The position numbers and the translations under genes are program-made. A stretch of 39,342 nucleotides of DNA. Source: Micromonospora sp. KC213 (GTDB lineage Bacteria > Actinomycetota > Actinomycetes > Mycobacteriales > Micromonosporaceae). Each line of letters begins with the position of its first letter. The first letter of the stretch is position 1. Shown one piece after another: positions 8,652 to 17,360 of this stretch. The notes under the pieces were generated by a model. That model saw only the letters and a program-made list of their open reading frames with translations. It was not told where the DNA came from and did not search any database. The DNA lies in the NCBI RefSeq assembly GCF_004348325.1, contig NZ_SMKF01000035.1, positions 1 to 39,342 of the forward strand. The letters run 5' to 3'.

Positions 8652-9898
8652 TCGGTCTCCTCCCTCGGCGCGGGCAGGGTGGCCCGGACCCGCCAGCGGT
8701 CCTCCTCGGGGCCGGCGTCGAGCTGCCCGCCGAGCAGCAGCACCCGCTCCCGCATGCCGTCCAGCCCGCGTCCGCCGCCGGTCGGCCCGGGGCTGCCGCG
8801 CACAGCGTTGACCAGCTCGATTTCCAACCCTTCGGGGGGTACGGCGACCCGCAGCGTGACCGGCCCGCGGCCGTGCCGGACCGCGTTGGTCAACCCCTCC
8901 TGCACGATCCGGTAGCCCTCGCGGGACACCACGGCGGGCAGCGCGTCCAGCGGCCCACCGATCCGGGACTCCACCACCAACCCGGCGGCCCGGGCGTCGG
9001 CGACCAGCCGGTCCAGACCGGCCAGCGTGGATTGCGGCGCGGTGGTCGCGGGGCCACGCCCGGTCCCGGTGTCCCGGAGCAACCCGAGCACGTGGTCGAG
9101 GTCGTCCATGGCGCGCCGGCTGGTCTCCTCGATGGCCCGCAACGCCCGCCGGCTGAACTCCGGGTCGGTGTCGAGCAGCTCGCGGGCGGCCCCGGCCTGG
9201 AGGGTCGCCACGGTGAGGGCGTGCCCCACCGAGTCGTGCAGTTCCCGGGCCAGCCGGTTGCGCTCGGCCAGCCGGACCGCCCGGGCCTCCAGCGCGGCGA
9301 TCCGCTCGGCCTGCGCCGGGCCGAGCAGCACCGGCGCCATCGACGCGGCGAGCGCGCCCAGCCCGGCCACCGCGTAGCCGAGGGCGACCAGCACAGCGAG
9401 CCCGACCAGCCCGGCCGGAACCGGGTGGGCCGGGTCGAGCGGCCCGAAGCGCTCGTCCGGCGCGACGCCCGTGTCGATCCCGGCCAGGCCGGCGACGAAC
9501 ACCAACGCCATCGGGAACGCGCTGATCGCGGCGAACAGCACCGCCGCGCCGGTGCCCAGGTGCAGGGCGATCCAGAGTGCGGCGCGCAGCCGGGTCTCCC
9601 GGTCGATCCGGTGGTCGGGGGCGGGCTCCGGCAGGTCGACGGCGAGCAACGCCCGGGCGGCGGCGATCTCCAGCGCCCGGCTGCCAGCCAGGAACACCGG
9701 CACCACGGCCAGCCCGGCACCCACCAGCAGCAGCCCGAAACCGAGCGGGCGCGGCACGTCGGCGCTGCCCAGCAGCCGCGCGAAGGCCACCACCAGCAGC
9801 GCGTACGGCAGCGCGAGCACGCCGCCGAGGAGCAGGAACACGGCACGCCGCCAGGTGCTGCCGCGCACCAGCGGCGCGAACACACCCCGGATGGTCAC
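8648..9898 (-). CDS. HisKA_3 sensor histidine kinase
   Basis: A 416-residue kinase. Residues 1-190 contain about four to five membrane helices with no large extracellular domain, so it likely senses an intramembrane or envelope signal. The phosphoacceptor is H221 in LARELHDSVGHAL (HisKA_3 type). The HATPase_c domain has its N box around N338 (EGLTNAVRHG) and a glycine box GGGRGLDGM near 374-382. This architecture pairs with NarL-type regulators, and the 4-base overlap with the next gene confirms the partner. Start GTG at 9898. An aldo/keto reductase gene ends 57 bases upstream on the same strand. Confidence 0.95.
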   Translation of the reverse strand: MTIRGVFAPLVRGSTWRRAVFLLLGGVLALPYALLVVAFARLLGSADVPRPLGFGLLLVGAGLAVVPVFLAGSRALEIAAARALLAVDLPEPAPDHRIDRETRLRAALWIALHLGTGAAVLFAAISAFPMALVFVAGLAGIDTGVAPDERFGPLDPAHPVPAGLVGLAVLVALGYAVAGLGALAASMAPVLLGPAQAERIAALEARAVRLAERNRLARELHDSVGHALTVATLQAGAARELLDTDPEFSRRALRAIEETSRRAMDDLDHVLGLLRDTGTGRGPATTAPQSTLAGLDRLVADARAAGLVVESRIGGPLDALPAVVSREGYRIVQEGLTNAVRHGRGPVTLRVAVPPEGLEIELVNAVRGSPGPTGGGRGLDGMRERVLLLGGQLDAGPEEDRWRVRATLPAPREETE

Positions 9899-9955
9899 CC
9901 CGGCATTGTCCCGCCGCCGGGCGATCCGCGACTCCCCCGCCCCGGGGAGATCGGC

Positions 9956-10927
9956 TCAGCGGGCTCGCAGCCGGGCGCGGATCATCCGCGGTACGGCCGC
10001 CAGGCCGGTGACCGGACGGAAGGCGTGCGCGGCGGCGACCAACGCGGCGTACTCGTCGTCGGCCAGGTCGATCTCGGCGGCGGCCGCGTTGCGTTCCATC
10101 TGCTCCACCCCGGACGCACCGGGGATGGCCACCACGTTCGGGTGCCGCAGCAGGTACGCCAGCGCGATCTGGCTCGGTGTGGCGTCGTGCGCGTCGGCGA
10201 CCTCCCGCAGGGTCGCGATGAGTGCGCTGCCGCGCGCCAGGTTCTCCGGCAGGAAGTACGGGTTGCCCCGGCGCACCGCCCCGCTCGGCGGGTTCATGGC
10301 GTCGTAGCGGCCGGAGAGGAACCCCTGCGCCAACGGGCTGTACGCGATGACGATCCGGCCGGCCTGCTCCGCGTACGGGATCAGGTCCTCCTCGGGGCCA
10401 CGGTCGATCATGCTGTAGCGGACCTGGTTGCTCAGCACCCGGCGGCCCAGCGCGGCCTCGGCGAACCGCCACCGGCGCAGGCCGTAGTTGCTGACGCCGA
10501 CCTCGCCGACCAGCCCGACGTCCTGCAGAGTGCGCATGCCGCTCATGGTGGTGGTGTCGGCGACCACCGGGTTGGGCTGGTGCACCTGGTAGAGGTCGAT
10601 ACCGTCGACGCCGAGCCGGGCCGCGGAGGCGACCGCCCGCTGCTGCACCACCGGAGCGATCGGCAGCAGCGGAAAGATCTTGCTGGCCACCACGGCCTTC
10701 ACCCGGTCGTCGCCGAGCGCCGCGCCGAGGATGCGCTCGCTGCGGCCGAAGCCGTACAGCTCGGCGGTGTCGAAGAGGGTGACCCCGAGTTCGAGCGCAC
10801 GCCGCACGATCTCGGCGGCCCGGCGCTCGTAGTCGGGGCCGTAGCCCCACTCCGGGGAGCCGAACTGCCACGTTCCGAGGCCGATTTTCGAGATGGGCTT
10901 GGGGGTGTCGAGCCGGACGTAACGCAT
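9956..10927 (-). CDS. Aldo/keto reductase
   Basis: A 323-residue NAD(P)H-dependent TIM-barrel reductase. The catalytic tetrad is visible: D53 and Y58 in FDTAELYG, K83 in VVASKIF and H116 in YQVHQPN. The C-terminal cofactor region has AIPGASGVEQMERN. Substrates are typically aldehydes or ketones; the specific one is unknown. Start ATG at 10927. It is divergent to a second aldo/keto reductase gene at 11054, with 126 bases between them, and lies 57 bases upstream of the sensor kinase gene on the same strand. Confidence 0.92.
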   Translation of the reverse strand: MRYVRLDTPKPISKIGLGTWQFGSPEWGYGPDYERRAAEIVRRALELGVTLFDTAELYGFGRSERILGAALGDDRVKAVVASKIFPLLPIAPVVQQRAVASAARLGVDGIDLYQVHQPNPVVADTTTMSGMRTLQDVGLVGEVGVSNYGLRRWRFAEAALGRRVLSNQVRYSMIDRGPEEDLIPYAEQAGRIVIAYSPLAQGFLSGRYDAMNPPSGAVRRGNPYFLPENLARGSALIATLREVADAHDATPSQIALAYLLRHPNVVAIPGASGVEQMERNAAAAEIDLADDEYAALVAAAHAFRPVTGLAAVPRMIRARLRAR

Positions 10928-11053
10928 GGTCCGAAGCTACTCCCCGCCGGTGTGCCGCAGGCCGGCCGGCACCTCCGTCTCCCCGTCCACCGGCCGGGAG
11001 CTGCCCCGGCTCCGCTACGAGTGGCACGTCGGGCACGGTTAGGGTCTTCAGTC

Positions 11054-12043
11054 GTGACCTACCTCGCCAGCGACGACCGTTACCACTCGATGAGCTACCG
11101 GCGCAGTGGCCGCAGCGGGATCCGGCTGCCCGCCGTCTCGCTGGGCCTGTGGCACAACTTCGGGCCGGACCGACCCTACGAGCGGCAGCGGGACATCGTC
11201 CGCCGCGCGTTCGACCTGGGGATCACCCACTTCGACCTGGCGAACAACTACGGGCCACCACCGGGTGCCGCCGAAGAGGCGTTCGGCCGGATGCTCGCCA
11301 CCGACCTGAAGCCGTACCGGGACGAACTGGTGATTTCCAGCAAGGCCGGATACCTGATGTGGCCCGGCCCGTACGGGGAGTGGGGCTCGCGCAAGAACCT
11401 GATCGCCTCGCTCGACCAGTCGCTGCGCCGGATGGGCCTGGACTACGTCGACGTCTTCTACTCGCACCGCTTCGACCCGGAGACCCCGCTGGAGGAGACG
11501 ATGGGCGCGCTCGACGCGATCGTCCGCTCCGGCCGGGCGCTGTACGTCGGTGTCTCCAACTACACCTCCGAGCAGACCGCCCGCGCCGCGGCGATTCTGC
11601 GCGACCTGGGCACCCCGCTGCTGATCAACCAGCCTCGGTACTCGATGCTCAACCGTCGGATCGAGGACGACGGCCTGCTCGACACGCTGGCCGGGGTGGG
11701 CGCCGGCTGCATCGCGTACAGCCCACTCGCCCAGGGCCTGCTCACCGACCGCTACCTGGCTGGCATCCCCGAGGACTCGCGGGTACGCACCAGCGTGTTC
11801 CTCGACGAGAGCGACCTCACCGAGCAGAAGCTGGCCACCATCCGAGGACTCGGCACGCTCGCCGAGCGACGCGGCCAGAGCCTCGCCCAGTTCGCGCTCG
11901 CCTGGGCGCTGCGCGACCCGAGGATGACCAGCCTGATCATCGGGGCGAGCAGCGTGGCCCAGCTGGAGACGAACGTCGCCGCGGTCGACAACCTGGACTT
12001 CACCGCCGACGAGCTGGCCGAGATCGACCGGCTACTCGGCTGA
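11054..12043 (+). CDS. Aldo/keto reductase, L-glyceraldehyde 3-phosphate reductase-like
   Basis: A 329-residue reductase of the YghZ/KvbetaII-like branch. The N-terminus YRRSGRSGIRLPAVSLGLWHNFG and the segment DLANNYGPPPGAAEEAFGR are characteristic. Catalytic residues are D61, Y66, K97 (VISSKAGY) and H138 (FYSHRFD). The tail SLIIGASSVAQLETNV binds the NADPH adenine ribose. Family members reduce L-glyceraldehyde 3-phosphate and methylglyoxal-like aldehydes. The GTG start at 11054 is consistent with a leaderless transcript: TAGGGT at 11040-11045 could be the -10 element. It is convergent with the monooxygenase gene. Confidence 0.92.
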   Translation: MTYLASDDRYHSMSYRRSGRSGIRLPAVSLGLWHNFGPDRPYERQRDIVRRAFDLGITHFDLANNYGPPPGAAEEAFGRMLATDLKPYRDELVISSKAGYLMWPGPYGEWGSRKNLIASLDQSLRRMGLDYVDVFYSHRFDPETPLEETMGALDAIVRSGRALYVGVSNYTSEQTARAAAILRDLGTPLLINQPRYSMLNRRIEDDGLLDTLAGVGAGCIAYSPLAQGLLTDRYLAGIPEDSRVRTSVFLDESDLTEQKLATIRGLGTLAERRGQSLAQFALAWALRDPRMTSLIIGASSVAQLETNVAAVDNLDFTADELAEIDRLLG

Positions 12044-12077
12044 GCCGGCGTCGGCGAGCGCCGAGGGGTACGCCGGC
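12044..12077. terminator. Bidirectional hairpin between convergent genes
   Basis: Immediately after the reductase stop, GCCGGCG (12044-12050) pairs with CGCCGGC (12071-12077). Inside is a second stem, TCGGC (12051-12055) with GCCGA (12060-12064), around a GAGC tetraloop. It lies in the 40 bases between two convergent stops, so it can serve both strands. Confidence 0.5.
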
Positions 12078-12083
12078 ACGCCG

Positions 12084-13022
12084 TCACCAGACCCGGCGGC
12101 GGCCGGCGCGGTGGTTGCGCACCCCGCAGGGGCGACCCGGGGGCGGGGCACTGGGCCGGCGCAGCCGTAACGCCACGATCGCGCCGAGCAGCACCGTGGC
12201 GGCCGCGGCCCCGCTCGCCAGCAGGTAGGTGTCGTCACGCAGCCGGGACACCGCCGCCACCGGTACGCCGCCCGCCCCGGTCTGCGCCGGCTCCGTCGTG
12301 AACGCGGGCACGCCGGTTGGCCCGGGTACTCCCGCAGCGCCGGGCGGCCCGGCCAGGACCTGCGAAGCGGTGACGTCGGCGGTCGGGGACTCGGCCGCCG
12401 GCTCGACGAAGTCCACGTCGGAGCAGGAGTAGTAGGTGTCGGCGCTGTCAGAGTTCTGCCACACCGTGTAGATCAGGTGCCGCCCGGCCAGCCCGACCGG
12501 CAACCGCCCGGTGAACTCGTACGCGCCCTTGCGCAGCGGCGGGTCGGTCACCGTCACAAAGGGGCGCTCCGACAGGTCCGACCAGGTCAGTCGCTTCTGC
12601 GGGTCGTAACCGGGGAGGGTGGCGTAGAGCCGGAAGGTGCCCTCGTGCGGGACGGTGCCCGCGTAGCGGAACGTGAACCTGGCGCCGCCGGTCACCTCGG
12701 TCGCCGGCCAGTCGTCGCGGGCCAGGTCCAGACCCCGGTACGCGGAGAGGCCGCCGCTGCACAGCTCGCCGTCGGGGATCTTCTCCCGGTCCCGGCCGGC
12801 GACGCCGTACTGCCGGATGTTGTCCCACTCACGCAGCGCCGCACCGGCCTCCAGCGCGGCCCGGCAGGCCGGCGTCGAGGCGTACTCCCCGGCCGGGCCA
12901 CAGGCCGCGTTGCGGCTGACCGGGCTGGTGGGCGCGCCGTGCGCCGCGGCCGGTGCCGCAGGCAGCGCAACGGTCGCGACGCAGACCGCGACGGCGGCGA
13001 GCACTCGACGTACGGGCTTCAC
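12084..13022 (-). CDS. AA10 lytic polysaccharide monooxygenase with C-terminal membrane anchor
   Basis: A 312-residue secreted copper oxidase. The signal peptide (VLAAVAVCVATVALPAAPAAA) ends just before H28 (A-HGAP), the required N-terminal histidine of the copper brace. The second brace histidine is probably H126 (TVPHEGTFRLYAT). An axial Tyr/Phe position falls in DTYYSCSDVDF near 197, and cysteines at 41, 53, 88 and 200 can form disulfides. AA10 enzymes cleave chitin or cellulose oxidatively. The domain is followed by a Pro/Ala/Thr linker and a transmembrane helix (LLASGAAAATVLLGAIVAL) with a basic tail, instead of a carbohydrate-binding module. The GTG start was chosen because GGAGGT lies 5 bases upstream; the longer open frame has no signal peptide at its start. 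Confidence 0.88.
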   Translation of the reverse strand: MKPVRRVLAAVAVCVATVALPAAPAAAHGAPTSPVSRNAACGPAGEYASTPACRAALEAGAALREWDNIRQYGVAGRDREKIPDGELCSGGLSAYRGLDLARDDWPATEVTGGARFTFRYAGTVPHEGTFRLYATLPGYDPQKRLTWSDLSERPFVTVTDPPLRKGAYEFTGRLPVGLAGRHLIYTVWQNSDSADTYYSCSDVDFVEPAAESPTADVTASQVLAGPPGAAGVPGPTGVPAFTTEPAQTGAGGVPVAAVSRLRDDTYLLASGAAAATVLLGAIVALRLRRPSAPPPGRPCGVRNHRAGRRRVW

Positions 13023-13187
13023 GGTGGACCTCCCGCGCACTGGTACGGACGGCGCGCGGCAAAGGTTCACCGCCGACGCCGCGGGCGCACGGCCGCGAGG
13101 CTGTGCCACCTGCCGGGGTTCCAGGGACGGCGGGCCGGGCGGGGTTGGCTCTACAGTGACCACACCTCATTGATCAAGGAGCGTGCC

Positions 13188-15314
13188 GTGTCCGAGCCGC
13201 CACCACCACCGGACTCCCCCGGAGCCAACCCGCCCGCCGGCGGAAACGACCGTCCACCGCCCCCCGACGCGACGCCGTACCTGCTGGTCATGCCGACCGC
13301 GGACGGCGCGCCGCCGAACCTGGTCTGGCCCGGCCCGGAGGGTCAGCCCGGGTGGGCCATCCCGGTCGCCGTCCCACCCGGTACCCGCGGGTTCGCGGTG
13401 TTCGTACCCCTGGTGCCGGCGACCGACGACCCGGCCGCCACTCCGATGGTGCCCGTCGTGGCCGCGGCGGCCACCGCCGGACCCGGCGGCGACCCGACCG
13501 GCGGGCCGGCCAGCCCGGCCGTCGGGCCGCCGTCGGCTCCGTCGACCGGTACCGCCGTGACCGACCCCACCGCAGCAACGGGTACCGGAGTGACCGACGC
13601 CGCCGGGGCCGGGGTGACCGGGGCCGGCGGCCCGGCCGGGGCGACCGCGCACGCCGCCGCCACGCCGCCGGCCGGCACCGGTGCCGGCTCGGCGTCCGTC
13701 ACCGGCCCGACCGCACCGGCTCGTCCCGGCCCGGTCACCGGGCCCACGCCGCCCGACGGGTCACCCGCGCTGCAGTACGGCGGGCCGCCGGTCTCCTGGG
13801 CGCCCCGGCCGGCCCCGCCGGGCTTCCTCCAGCGGTGCTGGCCCGGCCCGAAGCCGGCCACCGGCTGGGCGGTACCCGCCGCCGTCGCGGCCGGGGCGCT
13901 GGGCGTGGCCTCCTTCGTCCCGCTGGGTCGGGTCGGGATCGGCTGGTTCCTCGGCTGGCTCGTGCTGACCGTCGCGGTGCTCGCCGCGGTGCGGTCGCGC
14001 ACCGTCGGGATGGCCCGCACCGAACGCCTGGTCCGGGCCGGCTGGGCCGGGGCGGCACTCGCCTTGCTGGCCGTGCTCGCCTTCCGCAACGCCTGGTGGC
14101 TGGTGACCTTCTGCGTGCTCGGAGCGCTCGGTTGCGCGGCGCTGGCGATCATCGGAGGGACACTGATCCGCTCGATCCTGTACAGCATGGTCGCGGCCCC
14201 GTTCGCGGCGTTCCGCGGGCTGCCGTGGGTACGCCGGCACCTCACGGCCGCCCCCGACACGGGGGTGATCCGTCGAGTGGTCTGGTCGACGGTCGCCACC
14301 GGGCTCGTGCTGCTGGTCTTCGGTGGCCTGCTCTCCTCCGCCGACGCGGCGTTCTCCGAGGTCCTCGGCGCGATCATGCCGGAGATCAACGTCGGAGGGC
14401 TGTTCCGGTGGCTTTTCCTGGCCGCGGTGGGTGGCCTGATCGCCGTCGCCGCCGTCTACACCCTGGCCGCCCCGCCGGACCTCTCCACGGTGGACCGGCC
14501 CGGCGAGCGCCGGCTCGGCGTCCTGGAGTGGGCGCCGGCCATCGCCGCGCTGACCGCACTCTTCGCCGGCTTCGTGGTGGTGCAGTTCACCGTGCTCTTC
14601 GGCGGGCAGCGGCACGTCCTGCGTACCGCCGGTCTCAGCTACGCCCAGTACGCCCGCAGCGGCTTCTGGCAGCTCGTGGTCGTCACGCTGCTGACCCTGG
14701 CGGTCCTCGGTGGGGTGACCCGGTGGGCGCGGCGGGAGCGCCGGGCGGAGAGCGTCCTGCTGCGGGTGCTGCTCGGCCTGCTCAGTGCGCTCAGTGTGGT
14801 GATCGTGATCTCGGCGCTGTCCCGTATGTACACCTACCAGAAGGTCTACAGCTTCACCGGTGAACGGATCTTCGTGATGGCGTTCGAGCTGCTGCTCGGG
14901 ACGGTCTTCCTGATGATCCTGGCCGCCGGCGTCCGCTGGCGGGGGCGGTGGATCCCCGGGGTCACGGTGGGCTTGGCCGTGGCGATGCTGCTGGGGTTGG
15001 CCGTGCTCAACCCGGAGGACTACGCCGCCCGCCGCAACATCGCCCGGTACGAGCAGACCGGCAAGATCGACGCCTGGTACCTGCGGGCGCTCTCCGCCGA
15101 CGCCACCCCGGCGCTGGCCACGCTGCCGGACCGGGTCCGTCGCTGCACGCTGAGCTGGATCGACGACGACCTCGACCGGGCGGACCCCTGGTACGCGTGG
15201 AACCTGGGCCGGGCTCGGGCCCGGGCCGAACTCGACCGGCTCGGGCCACGGGCGATCGGCGGGCAGAAGGACTGCAAGGCCGCCGACCAGTTCGACCTGC
15301 CCAAGACGCGCTGA
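13188..15314 (+). CDS. DUF4153/DUF4173-type polytopic membrane protein
   Basis: A 708-residue protein. Residues 1 to about 210 are a disordered Pro/Ala/Gly/Thr-rich cytoplasmic region. From about 215 there are 10 or more hydrophobic helices with the family-typical segment GLSYAQYARSGFWQLVVV and a short charged C-terminal domain (DDLDRADPWYAWNLGRAR). The family's biochemical role is unknown. The GTG at 13188 has AAGGAG 7 bases upstream. It is divergent to the monooxygenase gene, with 165 bases between them, and ends in a very strong hairpin. Confidence 0.82.
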   Translation: MSEPPPPPDSPGANPPAGGNDRPPPPDATPYLLVMPTADGAPPNLVWPGPEGQPGWAIPVAVPPGTRGFAVFVPLVPATDDPAATPMVPVVAAAATAGPGGDPTGGPASPAVGPPSAPSTGTAVTDPTAATGTGVTDAAGAGVTGAGGPAGATAHAAATPPAGTGAGSASVTGPTAPARPGPVTGPTPPDGSPALQYGGPPVSWAPRPAPPGFLQRCWPGPKPATGWAVPAAVAAGALGVASFVPLGRVGIGWFLGWLVLTVAVLAAVRSRTVGMARTERLVRAGWAGAALALLAVLAFRNAWWLVTFCVLGALGCAALAIIGGTLIRSILYSMVAAPFAAFRGLPWVRRHLTAAPDTGVIRRVVWSTVATGLVLLVFGGLLSSADAAFSEVLGAIMPEINVGGLFRWLFLAAVGGLIAVAAVYTLAAPPDLSTVDRPGERRLGVLEWAPAIAALTALFAGFVVVQFTVLFGGQRHVLRTAGLSYAQYARSGFWQLVVVTLLTLAVLGGVTRWARRERRAESVLLRVLLGLLSALSVVIVISALSRMYTYQKVYSFTGERIFVMAFELLLGTVFLMILAAGVRWRGRWIPGVTVGLAVAMLLGLAVLNPEDYAARRNIARYEQTGKIDAWYLRALSADATPALATLPDRVRRCTLSWIDDDLDRADPWYAWNLGRARARAELDRLGPRAIGGQKDCKAADQFDLPKTR

Positions 15315-15320
15315 TCCGGC

Positions 15321-15357
15321 TCGCGCCGCCACGGTCATCCGGGCCGTGGCGGCGCGA
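15321..15357. terminator. 14-bp perfect-stem terminator
   Basis: TCGCGCCGCCACGG (15321-15334) pairs perfectly with CCGTGGCGGCGCGA (15344-15357) across a 9-base loop. It begins 7 bases after the stop of the membrane protein gene and faces the convergent LacI gene, so it probably terminates transcription from the left. A T-less GC hairpin is usual in actinomycetes. Confidence 0.75.
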
Positions 15358-15438
15358 CACGGGCGTACCCCACCTGGTCGCAGCGGCGGCGTGTGGTCGC
15401 AGGCGGACGGCGTGCCGGAAGCCGGCGGCAGTGGGCCT

Positions 15439-16461
15439 TCAGCCGTGTCGGGGGGACGAGGTGCTGTCGCGGACGATCAGTTCGGTGGCGAGCTCGACCC
15501 GTGGGCTCTCGATCTTCTCTCCGTTGGCCAGTCGTAGCACCGTACGGGCCGCGAGCATGCCCATCTCGGCCAGCGGCTGCCGGATGGTGGTGAGCGGCGG
15601 CGAACACCACCGGACCTCGGGCAGGTCGTCGAATCCGACCACGCTGACGTCGTCGGGCACCCGCAGGCCGCGTTTGCGGACCGCCTCGTAGACGCCGAGT
15701 GCCATCTGGTCGCTGGAGGCCACGATGGCGGTGGGCGGGTCGGGCAGGGCCAGCAGGTGGTTGCCGGCCGTGTAACCGGCCTCGTGGTAGAAGTTGCCGG
15801 GACGGACGAGGGTGTCGTCGACGGCGATGCCGGCGGCGTCGAGAGCGGCCCGGTAGCCGTCCAGCCGCGCCCGGCTGCACATCAGCTGCGGTGGGCCGGC
15901 GATGAAGCCGATGCGGCGGTGACCGAGGCCGAGCAGGTACTGGCTGGCGCGCAGGCTGCCGGCCCAGTTGGTGGCGCCGATGGTGGGCGCGTCCTGCGGG
16001 GCCACCCCGGCGGGGTCGACGATGACCACGGGAACGTGCAGCCGGCGCAGCTCGGCCTGCAACGGTGGCTCCACCATCGAGGTCACGAAGATGACTCCCT
16101 CGGTGGAACGGGTCCGCATGTTGTCGAGCCACTGTTTCGCCGCGGAGGTGCGCCGGTGGATGGCCGACACGACGGTGCCGGCTCCGCTGGCGTGCGCCAC
16201 GTCCTCCACCCCGCGGATGATCTCCACGGCCCACGGGCTGTCCAGGTCGTTGAAGACCAGGTCGATCAGGGCCGAGTTGGTACGCCTGCTCGGCAGGCGG
16301 CGCCGGTAGCCGTGCTGGTTGAGCAGTTCCTCGACCCGTTCCCGAGTGCCGGGGGCGACGTCGGATCGGTTGTTGATGACCCGGGAGACCGTGGGCACGG
16401 AAACGCCGGCCAAGCGCGCGATCATCGCGATGGTGACGTTCCTGTTGTCGTCTGCGCCCAC
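15439..16461 (-). CDS. LacI-family regulator of the xylan/arabinoxylan uptake cluster
   Basis: A 340-residue repressor. The LacI helix-turn-helix is at residues about 9-30 (TIAMIARLAGVSVPTVSRVINN) with hinge RRLPSRRT. The periplasmic-binding-protein-like sensor domain follows (IGFIAGPPQLMCSRARLDGY, SSDQMALGVYEA, SVVGFDDLPEV). The GTG at 16461 has AGAGGTGG 3 bases upstream. It lies 59 bases after the second permease gene on the same strand, with an inverted repeat between them. It most likely senses a xylo- or arabino-oligosaccharide and represses the ABC/GH43 genes through the GAAACTTTC-type boxes near 19780. Confidence 0.9.
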   Translation of the reverse strand: MGADDNRNVTIAMIARLAGVSVPTVSRVINNRSDVAPGTRERVEELLNQHGYRRRLPSRRTNSALIDLVFNDLDSPWAVEIIRGVEDVAHASGAGTVVSAIHRRTSAAKQWLDNMRTRSTEGVIFVTSMVEPPLQAELRRLHVPVVIVDPAGVAPQDAPTIGATNWAGSLRASQYLLGLGHRRIGFIAGPPQLMCSRARLDGYRAALDAAGIAVDDTLVRPGNFYHEAGYTAGNHLLALPDPPTAIVASSDQMALGVYEAVRKRGLRVPDDVSVVGFDDLPEVRWCSPPLTTIRQPLAEMGMLAARTVLRLANGEKIESPRVELATELIVRDSTSSPRHG

Positions 16462-16486
16462 GGTCCACCTCTCGTCGTGGCGGGAG

Positions 16487-16512
16487 CCTACGGTGGCAGA
16501 AGCTACCGTAGG
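16487..16512. promoter_or_regulatory. 8-bp inverted repeat upstream of lacI-type gene
   Basis: CCTACGGT (16487-16494) and ACCGTAGG (16505-16512) are perfect inverted repeats with a 10-base spacer. They sit between the permease stop and the regulator start. The site may be an autoregulatory operator, or a weak terminator/attenuator limiting regulator expression. Its sequence does not resemble the GAAACTTTC box in the main promoter region. Confidence 0.4.
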
Positions 16513-16520
16513 TGGTGTCG

Positions 16521-17360
16521 TCACCCCTTGACGCTGCCGGCCAGGCCGCCGATCAGCTGGCGTTCGGCCACGGCGTAGAAGCCCAGGGCCGGCACCATGG
16601 ACAGCACCACGTAGGCGAGCACCCGGGCGGTGTCGTCGGAGTACTGGCCCTGGAACGCCTGAACCCCCAGTGGGAGGGTCCACCATCCCTGGTCGGTGAA
16701 GACGACCAGGGGAAGCATGAAGTTGTTCCAACTGGCGACGATCGCCAGCACGGAGACAGTGGCCAGAGCCGGGCGGGCCATCGGCAGCAGGACCCGCCAG
16801 AAGAACCCGAAGGGACCGCAGCCGTCCAGCGTCGCAGCCTCCTCCACCTCGCCGGGGATGGTGCGGAAGAACTGGCGCAGGATGATGATGGTGATCGGCA
16901 GTCCGAAGGCGGCCTGCGGCAGGATCACCCCGAGCGGGTTGTCCAGCAGACCCATGCCGCGCAGCAGGACGAACAGTGGCAGGATCGCCACCGCGAAGGG
17001 AAACATCAGCCCGACGGCGAAAAGGGTGACCAGGAGTTCCCGGCCCCGGAACGCGAAGCGCGCGAAGACGAACGCCGCCATCGCCCCGGCACCGACGACG
17101 ATGACCGTGGTGCTCACCGCGATCAGCAGACTGTTGCCCAGGTTCCGCCAGAAGACGCCCGAGGTGACGATGTCGGTGTAGTTGCCCGGCACCCAGGGGT
17201 CGGGCAGGCCGAGCGGGTTGGTGGAGAGCTGGCCGTTGTCCTTGAACCCGCCGATCACCCCGAACCAGACCGGTACGACGATGAGCGCGCCGACAGCGAT
17301 GCAGATCAGGTGCAGCACGAGGCTGCGGGCCCGCCGGGCCGGGTGCGCCGGGCTGGTCAT
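16521..17360 (-). CDS. Sugar ABC transporter permease (MalG type)
   Basis: A 279-residue inner-membrane permease with six hydrophobic helices and the EAA loop (EEAATLDGCGPFGFFWRVLLP) that contacts the ATPase. The ATG at 17360 overlaps the TGA of the preceding permease by 4 bases (ATGA). It is the MalG-like partner of the CUT1-family permease pair. No ATPase gene is present here; actinomycete CUT1 systems usually share the MsiK ATPase encoded elsewhere. The open frame extends upstream without a stop, but the overlap start is clearly right. Confidence 0.93.
   Translation of the reverse strand: MTSPAHPARRARSLVLHLICIAVGALIVVPVWFGVIGGFKDNGQLSTNPLGLPDPWVPGNYTDIVTSGVFWRNLGNSLLIAVSTTVIVVGAGAMAAFVFARFAFRGRELLVTLFAVGLMFPFAVAILPLFVLLRGMGLLDNPLGVILPQAAFGLPITIIILRQFFRTIPGEVEEAATLDGCGPFGFFWRVLLPMARPALATVSVLAIVASWNNFMLPLVVFTDQGWWTLPLGVQAFQGQYSDDTARVLAYVVLSMVPALGFYAVAERQLIGGLAGSVKG

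Noticed and set aside
8652..11036. Long minus-strand frame running upstream of the response regulator
   Set aside because: It crosses two well-supported genes in another frame; the receiver domain starts at GTG 8651.
8525..11053. 1172-residue plus-strand frame that ends as the second aldo/keto reductase
   Set aside because: Only the part from GTG 11054 is reductase-like. The upstream 840 residues are antisense to the kinase and first reductase genes and have shadow composition.
12477..13187. Upstream extension of the DUF4153-type protein on the plus strand
   Set aside because: It is antisense to the monooxygenase gene, and GTG 13188 has an AAGGAG ribosome site.
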